Source: Hyphomicrobiaceae bacterium
Lineage (GTDB): Bacteria > Pseudomonadota > Alphaproteobacteria > Rhizobiales > Hyphomicrobiaceae
Assembly (NCBI GenBank): GCA_022844275.1
Contig: JALHMB010000002.1
Location: 434,001 to 498,000 of the forward strand
Direction of reading: 5' to 3'
Length of the DNA: 64,000 nucleotides
Below the pieces are notes generated by a model. It saw nothing but the letters and a program-made list of their open reading frames with translations, did no database searches and was not told where the DNA came from. The position numbers and the translations under genes were made by a program. Below are positions 19,537-29,636 of this stretch, one piece after another. Each line of letters opens with the position of its first letter. Position 1 is the first letter of the stretch.

Positions 19537-19959
19537 TCAGCCGACGATCTCTTCGGGCTTGAAGTTCAGCGCGATCTCGCGCTGGGCGGCTGCGGGGCTG
19601 TCCGAGCCATGGCTCGAGTTCTCGCCCTTGGAGAGCGCGAACAGCTTGCGGATGGTGCCCTCGGCGGCCTGCGCCGGGTCGGTTGCACCCATCACCTCGC
19701 GATACTTGGCGATCGCGTTCTCGCCCTCGAGCACCTGTACGACGATCGGCGCCGAGGTCATGAACGTGCAGAGCTCCCCGTAGAAGGGCCGCGCTGCGTG
19801 CTCCTCGTAGAACTTCTCCGCCTGGGCCTTCGTCCAGCGCACGCGCTTCTGGGCGACGATCCGCAGACCCGCCTTTTCGATCACGGAATTGATCGCCCCC
19901 GTGAGGTTCCGCGCGGTGGCGTCCGGCTTGATGATGGAAAAAGTACGCTCGATCGCCAT
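19537..19959 (-). CDS. ndk: Nucleoside-diphosphate kinase
   Basis: Transfers the gamma-phosphate of ATP to nucleoside diphosphates through a phospho-histidine. 140 aa, the standard bacterial length. Signature: [13 protein letters not shown] at the N-terminus and catalytic H117 in [11 protein letters not shown] at 19959. Single gene, minus strand. Confidence 0.97.
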   Translation of the reverse strand: MAIERTFSIIKPDATARNLTGAINSVIEKAGLRIVAQKRVRWTKAQAEKFYEEHAARPFYGELCTFMTSAPIVVQVLEGENAIAKYREVMGATDPAQAAEGTIRKLFALSKGENSSHGSDSPAAAQREIALNFKPEEIVG

Positions 19960-20073
19960 GAGGCGGCTCCCAGGATCTCGATGTTGCAGGAAGAGGTCTG
20001 GCGCGGGTTATAGCGGCGCAGCAAAACGCCCACAAGACGGGCGGCCGAGGTGCGGGCGATCGGTCGCGCAGGC

Positions 20074-20364
20074 TCAGTTGAGCCCGCCGTCCGCAATATC
20101 GAGGAAATCCGAGAAGAGGGCGCGGCTGAGCGGCACGATATCCATGATGTCACATGGATCCTGGGTTGCCGGCGTGCCGTCGGTCAGCAGGTAGTGATAG
20201 CGGTGGCGGCTCGCGGCCACCCAGAGCCCGATCTCGTCCGCGAGATGGAAGACGGCAACGCCGCCCTCGGCGCCGTGGGCAAAGCTCAAGTCCGGCGCAT
20301 CGTGGCGGTACTCACCTCGGAGCACGCGCAAAAGTTGCTCGTCCCATGGGCTCCAATGGCGCAT
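20074..20364 (-). CDS. Hypothetical protein
   Basis: Not recognised. 96 aa, no membrane segment and no signal peptide, rich in aromatic residues and His (MRHWSPWDEQLL, SRHRYHYLLTDGTPA) and acidic at the C-terminus (LFSDFLDIADGGLN). I chose ATG 20364 with GAGGGG about 10 nt upstream; an upstream in-frame ATG at 20388 would overlap that ribosome-binding site. It lies upstream of ndk on the same strand with about 110 bp between. Confidence 0.55.
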   Translation of the reverse strand: MRHWSPWDEQLLRVLRGEYRHDAPDLSFAHGAEGGVAVFHLADEIGLWVAASRHRYHYLLTDGTPATQDPCDIMDIVPLSRALFSDFLDIADGGLN

Positions 20365-20503
20365 CACGCAACATCCCCTCGACGACAATGCCGGCCTTAT
20401 AGCAAATCACCTGCGTTAAGACATTGGTGAATAGGCAGAAACCATACCCGGGGATCAATGCTTCCCAAGCAGAATTGACTAAAAGTTTGCCGTGCGGGCT
20501 GCT

Positions 20504-21427
20504 CTAGGGGCCGTTTTCTCGCATTCGCTGGAAGAAATTGCGCTTCCAGTCCCCGCGGCCACTCATCGACGATGGATAAGAGGTCGGCCGGGCTGCCGTG
20601 CGCGAAGCTTTTTCAGCGGGGGGCGGCGGCGCGATTTCTGCGATGCCACTGGCGCTGACTGCATGCGCCGGCGTCGGTGGGCCGCGAAGAATGGCGGGTG
20701 CCGTCGGATCACGCGGATCCATGCCGGCGCGCAGCGGATCGACGGCTGCTGCGCCGAGGCCCATGCGGCTCTGGCCAAGGTCGTTGTCGGCATCGTCGTC
20801 GACAGGGCTCGGAATAGCCCGCTCGATCGTGCGGCTCTCCGATGCAGGAGACCGGCTCTCGATCGGTGCAGCCGTGCGCCCACGCGCCGGCTGGGCAGCA
20901 GCTTGCGGGCGCTCCGCGGTACGCCGCGACGGCGTAGCGGCGCGTGGCGCTTCTGGTGTCCCCGTGGATGCGGACATCGGCGTCACCCGCGCCGGCTGAC
21001 GGGCGGCAGCTGCACGATCGGGTGCCGCACAGAGGTGGCTCGACTGGCCGCGAGCGAGGGCGAGCATGATATAGTCGGGGGTATCTACGGGACGAAGCAC
21101 CCGCACACGCTCGCCGAGGGCCTGCATGGCCTGCTGCGTCTCCGGCGACCAGCGGCCATCGACTGCGCCGCTATAGCAGCCAAGCCTCAGCAACTCGGTC
21201 TGGATCTGTTGGACGAGCCGGACGGTCGCATCCTGGGCAGGCGCCGGCGAGGAAGCCACGGGTCCGCGAACTGCGGCTTGGCTAGCTGGCGCCTCCACAG
21301 GCAAAGGCGCTACGTTGGCCGTTGCCACGACGACAGTCGACTGGCTCTCGGGCGGCAAAGGGGTGAGCAGGTAGGCGAGAGCACCGAACGCACCAAGCGC
21401 CCCTACGAGGCCCATGCTCTTACTCAT
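20504..21427 (-). CDS. Hypothetical anchored protein with peptidoglycan-binding-like segment
   Basis: 307 aa. An N-terminal hydrophobic helix (about residues 4-22, MGLVGALGAFGALAYLL) is an anchor or uncleaved signal, putting the rest in the periplasm. Residues of about 70-110 (VQQIQTELLRLGCYSGAVDG and SPETQQAMQALG) match the start of a PG_binding_1 repeat. The remainder is Ala/Pro/Arg-rich and likely disordered, ending in a basic WKRNFFQRMRENG. ATG 21427 has AGGAAAC upstream. A cell-wall role is plausible but not shown. Confidence 0.7.
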   Translation of the reverse strand: MSKSMGLVGALGAFGALAYLLTPLPPESQSTVVVATANVAPLPVEAPASQAAVRGPVASSPAPAQDATVRLVQQIQTELLRLGCYSGAVDGRWSPETQQAMQALGERVRVLRPVDTPDYIMLALARGQSSHLCAAPDRAAAARQPARVTPMSASTGTPEAPRAATPSRRTAERPQAAAQPARGRTAAPIESRSPASESRTIERAIPSPVDDDADNDLGQSRMGLGAAAVDPLRAGMDPRDPTAPAILRGPPTPAHAVSASGIAEIAPPPPAEKASRTAARPTSYPSSMSGRGDWKRNFFQRMRENGP

Positions 21428-21748
21428 CGGACAGTTTCCTACGCGACACACAACTACGGATCTAAGGTCCGACTGGGGTGCTCGGATCATCGCCGACACC
21501 CGCTACCGGAGGTCCTACACAACGGACCACCAGTAAGACGTAAATATAGGCACTAAGGTTCAACCTACCCAGGTCGAATGACATCACAAATTGCGGAAGA
21601 CGGGGCTTCGCTCCCGGGCTGTTGCCGTTCAGCAGCATGAAGCCGCGCAGGGCCGCGGGCAGGCTTGGACCTTCGCCGAAAATGGAAGCAACGTCCACAG
21701 ATGAATCTGATATAGGTAAGCGGGGGGCTTTGGAATGGAGACGGTCAG
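21428..21748. other. Divergent intergenic region
   Basis: About 320 bp between two divergently transcribed genes, the PG-binding-like gene and the Gly-rich small membrane protein gene. It should hold both promoters, but I see no clear sigma-70 boxes, dyads or RNA features. Confidence 0.4.
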
Positions 21749-22033
21749 ATGGATCTCAGTCTTCTCATCCAGCTCATCAGCGGTGCAGTTGGCGGCAATA
21801 TTGCAGGCGCGGCGCTCAAGGAAAGATCCCTCGGCGTGCTCGGTAACTCGCTGGCCGGTCTCGTCGGCGGCGGTCTTGGCGGGCAGATCCTCCAGGCCCT
21901 GCTTGGCATCGGGGCAGCAGGCGCGAGCGGTCTCGATCTCGGAGCCATCGTCTCGCAGGTCGCCGGGGGTGGCGTCGGCGGCGCCGTGCTCATGATCATC
22001 GTTGGCCTGCTCAAGCAGAATTTCGCGAAGTAG
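21749..22033 (+). CDS. Small glycine-rich membrane protein
   Basis: 94 aa, almost entirely hydrophobic, with Gly-zipper style helices (GAVGGNIAGAAL, GLVGGGLGGQILQALLGIGAAGASG, GGGVGGAVLMIIVGLL). Two or three helices that probably insert in or oligomerise on the membrane. The function is unknown; similar short Gly-rich proteins are frequent in Rhizobiales. It precedes guaA by 137 nt on the same strand. Confidence 0.65.
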   Translation: MDLSLLIQLISGAVGGNIAGAALKERSLGVLGNSLAGLVGGGLGGQILQALLGIGAAGASGLDLGAIVSQVAGGGVGGAVLMIIVGLLKQNFAK

Positions 22034-22170
22034 TTGCGGACGTGCCTGCCTGCTAATCCGGCAAGCGTGACGGATGCCCGCGGGGACGCTTGACCCCGCA
22101 CCGGGCCGGTGCTGTATCGGGCGGGACGGACATGCAACCGATTCCCGCTCGATAGCGCCGAGAGTCCTAG

Positions 22171-23772
<1,602 letters not shown>

Positions 23773-23840
23773 GGCTAATTCGCCTGGTGATGGAGAGTTG
23801 CGGCAGTTGAGGATAAGCAGCACCGCTGAAGAGGCTGCTC

Positions 23841-24407
23841 ATGGCGAAGCTTCCCAAGAGAAGGGACTTTCCGATCAATAAGGTCCGGCGCTATCTCGAG
23901 CCTGGGCCGATCGTGCTGGTCTCGTCGAAGTGGCGCAACGCCACCAACATCATGACTTTGGGTTGGCACACGGTCCTGGAATTCTCGCCTTCGCTGATCG
24001 GTCTGATGATATCCGCCGGCAATCACAGTCACCGGATGATCCGCGAGAGCGGAGAGTGCGTCGTCAACCTGCCGACGACGGCGCTCACCGATACGGTGGT
24101 CGGCATCGGCAATATGACCGGTGCGGAGATCGACAAGTTCGCCGAGTTCGGTCTCACCGCTCAAGAAGCGGACAAGGTCGGCGCCCCACTCATCGGCGAA
24201 TGCCATGCGAGCTTCGAATGTCGAGTTTGTGATGACGCGCTGGTGGATCGGTACAATTTCTTCATCTTCGAGGTGGTGAAGGCACACGTCGCAGCTTCTC
24301 CGAAGTACCCGGAAACCCTGCATTATACGGGTGATGGCGTATTCATGGTGGCCGGCAAGACCATCAGTCGCCGCTCGCAGTTTCGGCCAGAGATACTTGC
24401 CGATTGA
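23841..24407 (+). CDS. Flavin reductase family protein
   Basis: FMN-binding split-barrel protein of 188 aa. Recognisable blocks are GPIVLVSSKWRNATNIMTLGWHTVLEFSPSLIGLMIS and HRMIRESGECVVNLPT. Members reduce free flavin with NAD(P)H or bind FMN in small-molecule redox reactions; the partner is unknown. ATG 23841. It follows guaA by 68 nt but is probably independent. Confidence 0.85.
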   Translation: MAKLPKRRDFPINKVRRYLEPGPIVLVSSKWRNATNIMTLGWHTVLEFSPSLIGLMISAGNHSHRMIRESGECVVNLPTTALTDTVVGIGNMTGAEIDKFAEFGLTAQEADKVGAPLIGECHASFECRVCDDALVDRYNFFIFEVVKAHVAASPKYPETLHYTGDGVFMVAGKTISRRSQFRPEILAD

Positions 24408-24513
24408 GCGGGCTTGACTGCGCGGTTGGCACCTGCCTTGCCGCCTACCCCTCTGGGAATACCGAACTTCAGACGCCATATTAGGGCCTGTGATCAACAG
24501 GCGGAGGTTTGAA

Positions 24514-24966
24514 ATGGCCTATAAGAAGACGAAAGAGGCGATCGGCAAGCTGACCCCCGAGCAGTATCGCGTGACCCAGCAGAACGGCACCGAGCGCCCG
24601 TTCACGGGCGAGTACAATTCGAACAAGGCGGTTGGCATCTACGTCGACATCGTCTCCGGCGAGCCGCTGTTCGCCTCATCGGACAAGTTCGAGTCCGGTT
24701 GCGGATGGCCGAGCTTCACCAAGCCGATCGTGCCGGCGAACGTCGCCGAGTTGCGCGATATCACGCACGGCATGATCCGCACGGAGGTGCGCTCGAAGCA
24801 TGGCGACAGCCATCTCGGCCACGTTTTCGATGACGGCCCCGCGGATCGCGGCGGACTGCGCTACTGCATCAACTCGGCTTCTCTGCGTTTCATCCCTCGC
24901 GATCGGATGGAGGCGGAGGGCTATGGAGAGTATTTGAACCAGGTCGAGGAGGTTGCCCATGGCTGA
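24514..24966 (+). CDS. msrB: Peptide-methionine (R)-S-oxide reductase
   Basis: Repairs methionine-R-sulfoxide in proteins, 150 aa. Catalytic C118 lies in RYCINSASL and resolving C63 in ESGCGWPSF. The two CxxC zinc motifs of many MsrB enzymes are replaced ([10 protein letters not shown] and KHGDSHLGH), so this is the zinc-free form. ATG 24514 is preceded by GGAGG at 6 nt. The 3' end overlaps msrA by 8 nt, so the two repair enzymes for both stereoisomers are translationally coupled. Confidence 0.95.
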   Translation: MAYKKTKEAIGKLTPEQYRVTQQNGTERPFTGEYNSNKAVGIYVDIVSGEPLFASSDKFESGCGWPSFTKPIVPANVAELRDITHGMIRTEVRSKHGDSHLGHVFDDGPADRGGLRYCINSASLRFIPRDRMEAEGYGEYLNQVEEVAHG

Positions 24967-25465
24967 GCGTGCTGTATTGGCCGGAGGATGCTTCTGGGGC
25001 ATGCAGGATTTGATCCGCAGGCTTCCGGGCGTCATTTCAACCCGTGTCGGCTACACGGGCGGCGACGTGCCCAATGCGACGTATCGCAATCACGGTACGC
25101 ACGCCGAGGGCATCGAGATCATGTTCGATCCGGAGAAGACCAGCTACCGACGGATCCTCGAGCTCTTCTTCCAGATTCACGATCCAACGACCAAGAACCG
25201 CCAGGGGAACGACATCGGCATGTCGTACCGGTCCGCGATCTACTATGCGAATGACGAGCAGAAGCGGATCGCGCTCGACACGATCGCCGACGTCGAGGCT
25301 TCAGGCCTATGGCCGGGCAAGGTCGTGACCGAAGTCGAGCCCGTCGGCGATTTCTGGGAGGCGGAGCCGGAGCACCAGGATTACCTGGAGCGCTATCCGA
25401 ACGGCTACACCTGCCACTTCCCGCGGCCCGGCTGGGTGCTGCCGAAGCGCCAAGCGGCCGAGTGA
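24959..25465 (+). CDS. msrA: Peptide-methionine (S)-S-oxide reductase
   Basis: Repairs methionine-S-sulfoxide, 168 aa. Catalytic C11 is in [14 protein letters not shown] and [11 protein letters not shown] are the typical following blocks. There is no obvious C-terminal resolving cysteine pair: the tail ends [17 protein letters not shown] with a single Cys. ATG 24959 has GAGGAGG upstream, inside msrB. Confidence 0.95.
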   Translation: MAERAVLAGGCFWGMQDLIRRLPGVISTRVGYTGGDVPNATYRNHGTHAEGIEIMFDPEKTSYRRILELFFQIHDPTTKNRQGNDIGMSYRSAIYYANDEQKRIALDTIADVEASGLWPGKVVTEVEPVGDFWEAEPEHQDYLERYPNGYTCHFPRPGWVLPKRQAAE

Positions 25466-25528
25466 ATTGACGAGCGAAATGGCGCCGCGTCTCAGCCGAG
25501 ATGCGGCGCTATTCTATTTGGGGACCCC

Positions 25529-26017
25529 TCACTCCTCCTTGAAGCCGTAGGCCGGGATGCCCTGCTCGTTGTGGTAGTACTTGAAGGGCAGGAACTTCCC
25601 GGACATCGTGATCTTCACGCGATCGCCTTTCTCGTTCGGCAGGCGCTCCATGTTCATGTCGAAGTCGATAGCGGACATGATGCCGTCGCCGAACTCTTCC
25701 TCGATGAGCGCCTTCCACGCTGGGCCATTGACGAGCACCAGCTCGTAGAAGCGGTAGATCAGCGGATCTGTCGGCGGCATAGGCGTGCCGGCGCCACGCA
25801 TGGGCACCTCGTTGAGCATCTTCTCTTCCGTCGCCGAGAGGCCGAACAGAGCGGCGGCCTTCTTCGCGAGCGGTTTGACGAGCTTGTGCTGTCCGAGCAG
25901 TGCGCCGACCACGAGGACAGGGCTCATGCCGCCGATCTCGTTGCAGATCGTCGCCCAGGTGAGACCTCTCTCGCGCTTGATATCGAGGATCTTCTCGGTG
26001 AGCTGTTCGCGGGTCAT
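25529..26017 (-). CDS. cynS: Cyanate hydratase (cyanase)
   Basis: Cytoplasmic decameric enzyme that converts cyanate and bicarbonate to ammonia and CO2. 162 aa against about 156 in E. coli. Catalytic residues are all present: R89 and E92 (LIYRFYELVLVNG) and S115 (GDGIMSAIDF). It is the last gene of a four-gene operon (binding protein, permease, ATPase, cyanase), 27 nt after the ATPase gene, so imported cyanate is used as a nitrogen source or detoxified. Confidence 0.97.
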   Translation of the reverse strand: MTREQLTEKILDIKRERGLTWATICNEIGGMSPVLVVGALLGQHKLVKPLAKKAAALFGLSATEEKMLNEVPMRGAGTPMPPTDPLIYRFYELVLVNGPAWKALIEEEFGDGIMSAIDFDMNMERLPNEKGDRVKITMSGKFLPFKYYHNEQGIPAYGFKEE

Positions 26018-26044
26018 GGGGCTACCTCCTGGTGGATGTGCTTC

Positions 26045-27055
26045 TTAGGTCGGTCGGCTGATGCGCTTCAGGGCGGTGTCTGCGCCTGGTGTGACGGCGC
26101 TGCCATTGGCGTGCGCGATGACGCGCGTAGGCGCCGGGCGCGAACGGTAAGGCGCGGATGACTGGGTTGACGTGCCGATTGCGGTCTCGGCTGCCGTACT
26201 CGCGCTTGCGACGGGACGAATGATGACGGGAGCGCGCGGATCTCCCGCGCCGACACCGCCTGCAAGCTCCTTCGATCGCGTGACGAGAAACTCGAGCAGG
26301 TGATTTCGCAGCGGATAGTAGTTCGGATACTTGTGCAGATCCGTGCGCTGGCGGTCTTTCGGCAGCGTGTTCTCGACGATCTCGGCAATGCGCGCCTTGG
26401 GGCCGTTCGTCATGAGCACGATGCGGTCGGCGAGCAGCATGGCCTCGTCGATGTCGTGCGTGATCATGAAGATGGTCTGCTCGGTGGCCCGGCGGATGGC
26501 GAGCACTTCGTCCTGCAGCGCGCCGCGCGTTAATGCATCAAGCGCCGAGAAGGGCTCGTCCATGAGCAGGATCTTCGGCTCGACGGCGAGCGCGCGGGCA
26601 ATGCCGACGCGCTGACGCATGCCGCCGGAGAGCTGCGCCGGCTTCTTGTTTTCCGAACCATCGAGATGAACGAGGGAAAGGTACTTCTGCGCATGGGCGC
26701 GGACCCGCTCACTTGACCAGTTGCGGTGGCGCGAGGAGATGCCGAGTTCGATATTGCGCGAGGCCGAGAGCCACGGCATGAGCGCGTGCGATTGGAAGAT
26801 CACGGCGCGGTCGAGGCTGGGACCGTCGATAGCCTGCTCGCCGACGATCACCGTGCCCTCGCTCGGTCTGTCGAGACCCGCGAGGATGTTGAGGATCGTC
26901 GACTTGCCGCATCCGGAATGGCCGATGATGCAGACGAACTCGCCGGGATCGACGGTGAACCACACGTCCTCGAAGACCGTCAGCGTGCTCTTGCCGCTCG
27001 GCTCGGGAAAGCGCCGGGCGAGGCCTTCGATGCGTATGAGCGGCCGAGGGCTCAT
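26045..27055 (-). CDS. cynD: Cyanate/nitrate-type ABC transporter ATP-binding protein
   Basis: Cytoplasmic ATPase of the NrtD/CynD group, 336 aa. Walker A GHSGCGKST, signature LSGGMRQRVGIARAL, Walker B ILLMDEPFSALD and the H-loop of MITHDIDEAML are intact. A tail of about 85 residues rich in Ala, Pro, Ser and Thr follows the conserved GGVGAGDPRAP region; it is absent from typical members and looks unstructured. It starts 17 nt after the permease gene. Assignment to cyanate rests on the linked cyanase. Confidence 0.9.
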   Translation of the reverse strand: MSPRPLIRIEGLARRFPEPSGKSTLTVFEDVWFTVDPGEFVCIIGHSGCGKSTILNILAGLDRPSEGTVIVGEQAIDGPSLDRAVIFQSHALMPWLSASRNIELGISSRHRNWSSERVRAHAQKYLSLVHLDGSENKKPAQLSGGMRQRVGIARALAVEPKILLMDEPFSALDALTRGALQDEVLAIRRATEQTIFMITHDIDEAMLLADRIVLMTNGPKARIAEIVENTLPKDRQRTDLHKYPNYYPLRNHLLEFLVTRSKELAGGVGAGDPRAPVIIRPVASASTAAETAIGTSTQSSAPYRSRPAPTRVIAHANGSAVTPGADTALKRISRPT

Positions 27056-27072
27056 GGATATGTTCCTCGCCC

Positions 27073-27912
27073 CTATTCCGAGTACGAGACGAGGCGCTGG
27101 AGCCGCGCCATGAGCTGATCGAGCACCATGCCGACGAGGCCGATCAGCAGGATCGCGTTGATCACGTTCGTGATGGAGAGATTATTCCACTCGTTCCAGA
27201 CGAAGTAGCCGATGCCCGTGCCGCCGACGAGCATCTCGGCAGCGACGATCACGAGCCACGCAATGCCGATCGAGATGCGCATCCCCGTGAGAATTGTCGG
27301 CGCGGCGGCTGGCAGGATCACCTGGAAGGCCGTGCGCCATGTGCCGAGCTCGAGGGTCTTGGCGACATTCAGCCAGTCGCGGCGCACGGTCGCGACGCCG
27401 AAGGCCGTATTGATCAGCATCGGCCAGACCGAGCAGATGAAAATGACGAAGATGGCGGACGCGTTCGAGTCCTTGATCGTGTAGAGCGCGAGCGGCATCC
27501 AGGCGAGTGGCGAGATCGGCTTCAGCACCTGGATGAAGGGATCGAGTGCTCGACTGAAGAGCGGCGACATGCCGATGAGAAAGCCGAGTGGGACCGCGAC
27601 CAGGAAGGCGAACAGGTAGCCCGTGAGCACGCGCGCGATCGAGTACGCGAGCTGGATGCCGACGCCCTTGTCGTTTGGCCCGTTGTCATAGAACGGCCGG
27701 CGCAAATGCTCCCAAAGCTTTGCGCCGACATCCATGGGACCGGGCATCGCCGACTTGCCCTGCGTCGCCGTTAGCCCCATGAGCTTTGCGTACTCGGGGT
27801 CCATCTGCTGCGTCGTACCCGTCCCCGAGACCGCGAACTGCCACAGAACAAGGAACGCCGCGAGCAGCGCGATCGAGAGCATGCCCGCTCTCAATGCCAG
27901 CGATTGCGACAT
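27073..27912 (-). CDS. cynB: Cyanate/nitrate-type ABC transporter permease
   Basis: Inner-membrane permease of 279 aa with about six helices. The binding-protein-dependent transport motif region (EAA-type loop) is TLELGTWRTAFQVILPAAAPTILTGMRI. The sequence resembles NrtB/CmpB/CynB and TauC-type permeases. Its start is 3 nt after the binding-protein stop, so translation is coupled. Confidence 0.92.
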   Translation of the reverse strand: MSQSLALRAGMLSIALLAAFLVLWQFAVSGTGTTQQMDPEYAKLMGLTATQGKSAMPGPMDVGAKLWEHLRRPFYDNGPNDKGVGIQLAYSIARVLTGYLFAFLVAVPLGFLIGMSPLFSRALDPFIQVLKPISPLAWMPLALYTIKDSNASAIFVIFICSVWPMLINTAFGVATVRRDWLNVAKTLELGTWRTAFQVILPAAAPTILTGMRISIGIAWLVIVAAEMLVGGTGIGYFVWNEWNNLSITNVINAILLIGLVGMVLDQLMARLQRLVSYSE

Positions 27913-27915
27913 GCG

Positions 27916-29274
27916 TCAGGTCCGCTTGATGGCGAAGCTCGCGATGTATTCTTCGGGCTTGGTCGGATCGAAGGTCTTGCCCATGACCGAGAACGTCTTC
28001 GAGGTCGAAGACGGTGGCTTGAGCCCGACTTCCTCCATGAGCTTCGCCGCGTCCGTCGCGAGATAGACCTGCTTTGCGACCTTCGCATAGTCGATGTCGC
28101 CCTTGATCTGGCCCCAGCGCTTCATCTGCGAGAGGATCCAGATGGCGAAGCTCTCATAAGGGAAGGGATCGAAGTCGATGCGGTCAGGCACCTTCTTCAC
28201 ATTGCCGAGGCCGTCGGCGAAGGTCCCGGTCAGCACCTGCTCGACGACCGTGACTGGCTGATTGAGATAGTTCGCGGGCGCGATCGCCTCGGCGATCTGC
28301 TTCCTGTTCTCGCTCTTCGTCGCGAAGGCCGTCGCGTCGATGATCGCCTTCAGCAGCGCCTTGTAGGTATTGGGACTGCCGGTGACGAATTCCTGGCTCG
28401 CCGCGAACGCGCAGCAGGGATGGCGATCCCAAATGTCCTTCGAGAGAATGTGGATGTAGCCGACGCCATCGAATACCGCGCGCTGATTCACGGGATCGGG
28501 CGCGAGGAAACCGTCGATGTTGTCGGCACGAAGGTTGGCGACCATCTCCGGCGGCGGCACCGAGCGGATCTGCACGTCCTTGTCGGGATCGAGACCGTGC
28601 TCCGCGAGATAATAGCGGATCAGGTAGTTGTGCATGGAGTAGTCGAAGGGCACGGCGAACTTCATACCTTTCCATTCCTTCGGATCGCGCTTGTCCTTGT
28701 GCTTGATGGAAAGCGTGATGGCCTGGCCGTTGATGTTTTCGACGGCCGGCATTGTGTAGGGGATCGGGTTCGAACCTGCGCCGAGCGTGATCGCGAGCGG
28801 CATGGGCGAGAGCATGTGCGCCGCATCGTATTCCTTGTTGATGGTCTTGTCGCGGACGACGGCCCAGCCGGCCGTCTTGATCACCTCGACATTGAGGCCG
28901 TGCTTCGAGTAGAAGCCCATGGGGTGCGCCATGATGATGGGCGTCGCGCACGTGATCGGAATGAAGCCGACCTTGAGATCCTTCTTCTCGAGCTTGTCAG
29001 TCTGGGCGAACGCCTCCATGGCCGTGCCAAGCGGGAAGAACTGGCTGATGGCCGCGAGCGCTGTCGCGCCGCCGACCGCCTGCAGGAACCCGCGCCGCTC
29101 CATGTCATTCGGGAAGATGGCGCGCACGACCGCGCCCTCGACGACACGCTTGATGCGTCGATCGTGATCCAGCGCCGCGGCTGCCTCGTGATCGGCCTGG
29201 GATTTGTGATGCCCGCAGCTGCATCCGGCGTGATTGAGGGGGCGATGGGGGTCGAATGGATCGTCAAAGCTCAT
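27916..29274 (-). CDS. cynA: Cyanate/nitrate-type ABC transporter substrate-binding protein
   Basis: NrtA/CmpA/CynA-type binding protein, 452 aa. It has an unusual N-terminal extension of about 58 residues with HAGCSCGHH, then a twin-arginine-like motif ERRGFLQAVGG (R60, R61) and a hydrophobic stretch, suggesting Tat export. The binding domain has DLKVGFIPITCATPIIMAHPMGFY and DPKEWKGMKFAVPFDYSMHN. The ATG at 29274 is chosen: the frame is open to 29433, but that part overlaps the promoter and NtrC-like sites and lacks family resemblance. First gene of the cyanate operon. Confidence 0.9.
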   Translation of the reverse strand: MSFDDPFDPHRPLNHAGCSCGHHKSQADHEAAAALDHDRRIKRVVEGAVVRAIFPNDMERRGFLQAVGGATALAAISQFFPLGTAMEAFAQTDKLEKKDLKVGFIPITCATPIIMAHPMGFYSKHGLNVEVIKTAGWAVVRDKTINKEYDAAHMLSPMPLAITLGAGSNPIPYTMPAVENINGQAITLSIKHKDKRDPKEWKGMKFAVPFDYSMHNYLIRYYLAEHGLDPDKDVQIRSVPPPEMVANLRADNIDGFLAPDPVNQRAVFDGVGYIHILSKDIWDRHPCCAFAASQEFVTGSPNTYKALLKAIIDATAFATKSENRKQIAEAIAPANYLNQPVTVVEQVLTGTFADGLGNVKKVPDRIDFDPFPYESFAIWILSQMKRWGQIKGDIDYAKVAKQVYLATDAAKLMEEVGLKPPSSTSKTFSVMGKTFDPTKPEEYIASFAIKRT

Positions 29275-29319
29275 GGTTTCGGCTCCCGGGTTCTGCTGCA
29301 GACGTCGTGCAAATAATCC

Positions 29320-29334
29320 GCAGGCCATGTGCCA
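29320..29334 (-). promoter_or_regulatory. Candidate sigma-54 promoter of the cyanate operon
   Basis: On the minus strand TGGCAC, five bases, then CTGC gives the -24/-12 arrangement of sigma-54 promoters (consensus TGGCAC-N5-TTGC) with one mismatch and correct spacing. Transcription would begin near 29309, leaving a leader of about 35 nt before the cynA start. Confidence 0.6.
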
Positions 29335-29394
29335 TTCGCGTTCGACGGCACAGCCTCGGAAAGCAGCAGAATGCCCAGGATGCTTGAGAAGCGG

Positions 29395-29443
29395 GCGCAC
29401 GACTTTTGTGCAATTTGCGCCTGATGCGCGCAAATTATGTGCG
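29395..29443. promoter_or_regulatory. Two NtrC-like enhancer sites upstream of the cyanate operon
   Basis: GCAC-N7-GTGC at 29397-29411 fits the NtrC half-site pattern exactly, and GCGC-N7-GTGC at 29428-29442 fits with one change. Their centres are 31 bp apart, about three helical turns, like the paired sites at glnA. They lie roughly 95-125 bp upstream of the proposed sigma-54 start. A perfect dyad AATTTGCGC...GCGCAAATT (29412-29436) overlaps the second site and could instead be a LysR-type box. Confidence 0.6.
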
Positions 29444-29636
29444 TGATCCCATGTGCGCTCGTCTAGAGAGGGACAGGCTATTCTCGCGACCCCGACTATC
29501 CGAACCCATTGTATGGACCGTGCGCGAACTCCCGCTGGTGCACAGTCTCCAAGGGCCAGGGCGATGCATTCATCTCAGGCGATGGCCGCGCGGCGGATAG
29601 GCGTCTCGCTTGTGCACCTGACTGTACGAGGTCTTC
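29444..29636. other. Upstream remainder between cynA and the cytochrome b gene
   Basis: No gene seen. It is the 3' flank of the minus-strand cytochrome b gene and the far upstream side of the cyanate promoter. No U-tracted hairpin was found. Confidence 0.4.

Noticed and set aside
25529-29274. ABC operon considered as a nitrate or bicarbonate transporter
   Set aside because: The proteins are similar to NrtABD/CmpABD, but the cyanase gene in the same tight operon makes cyanate the best substrate.
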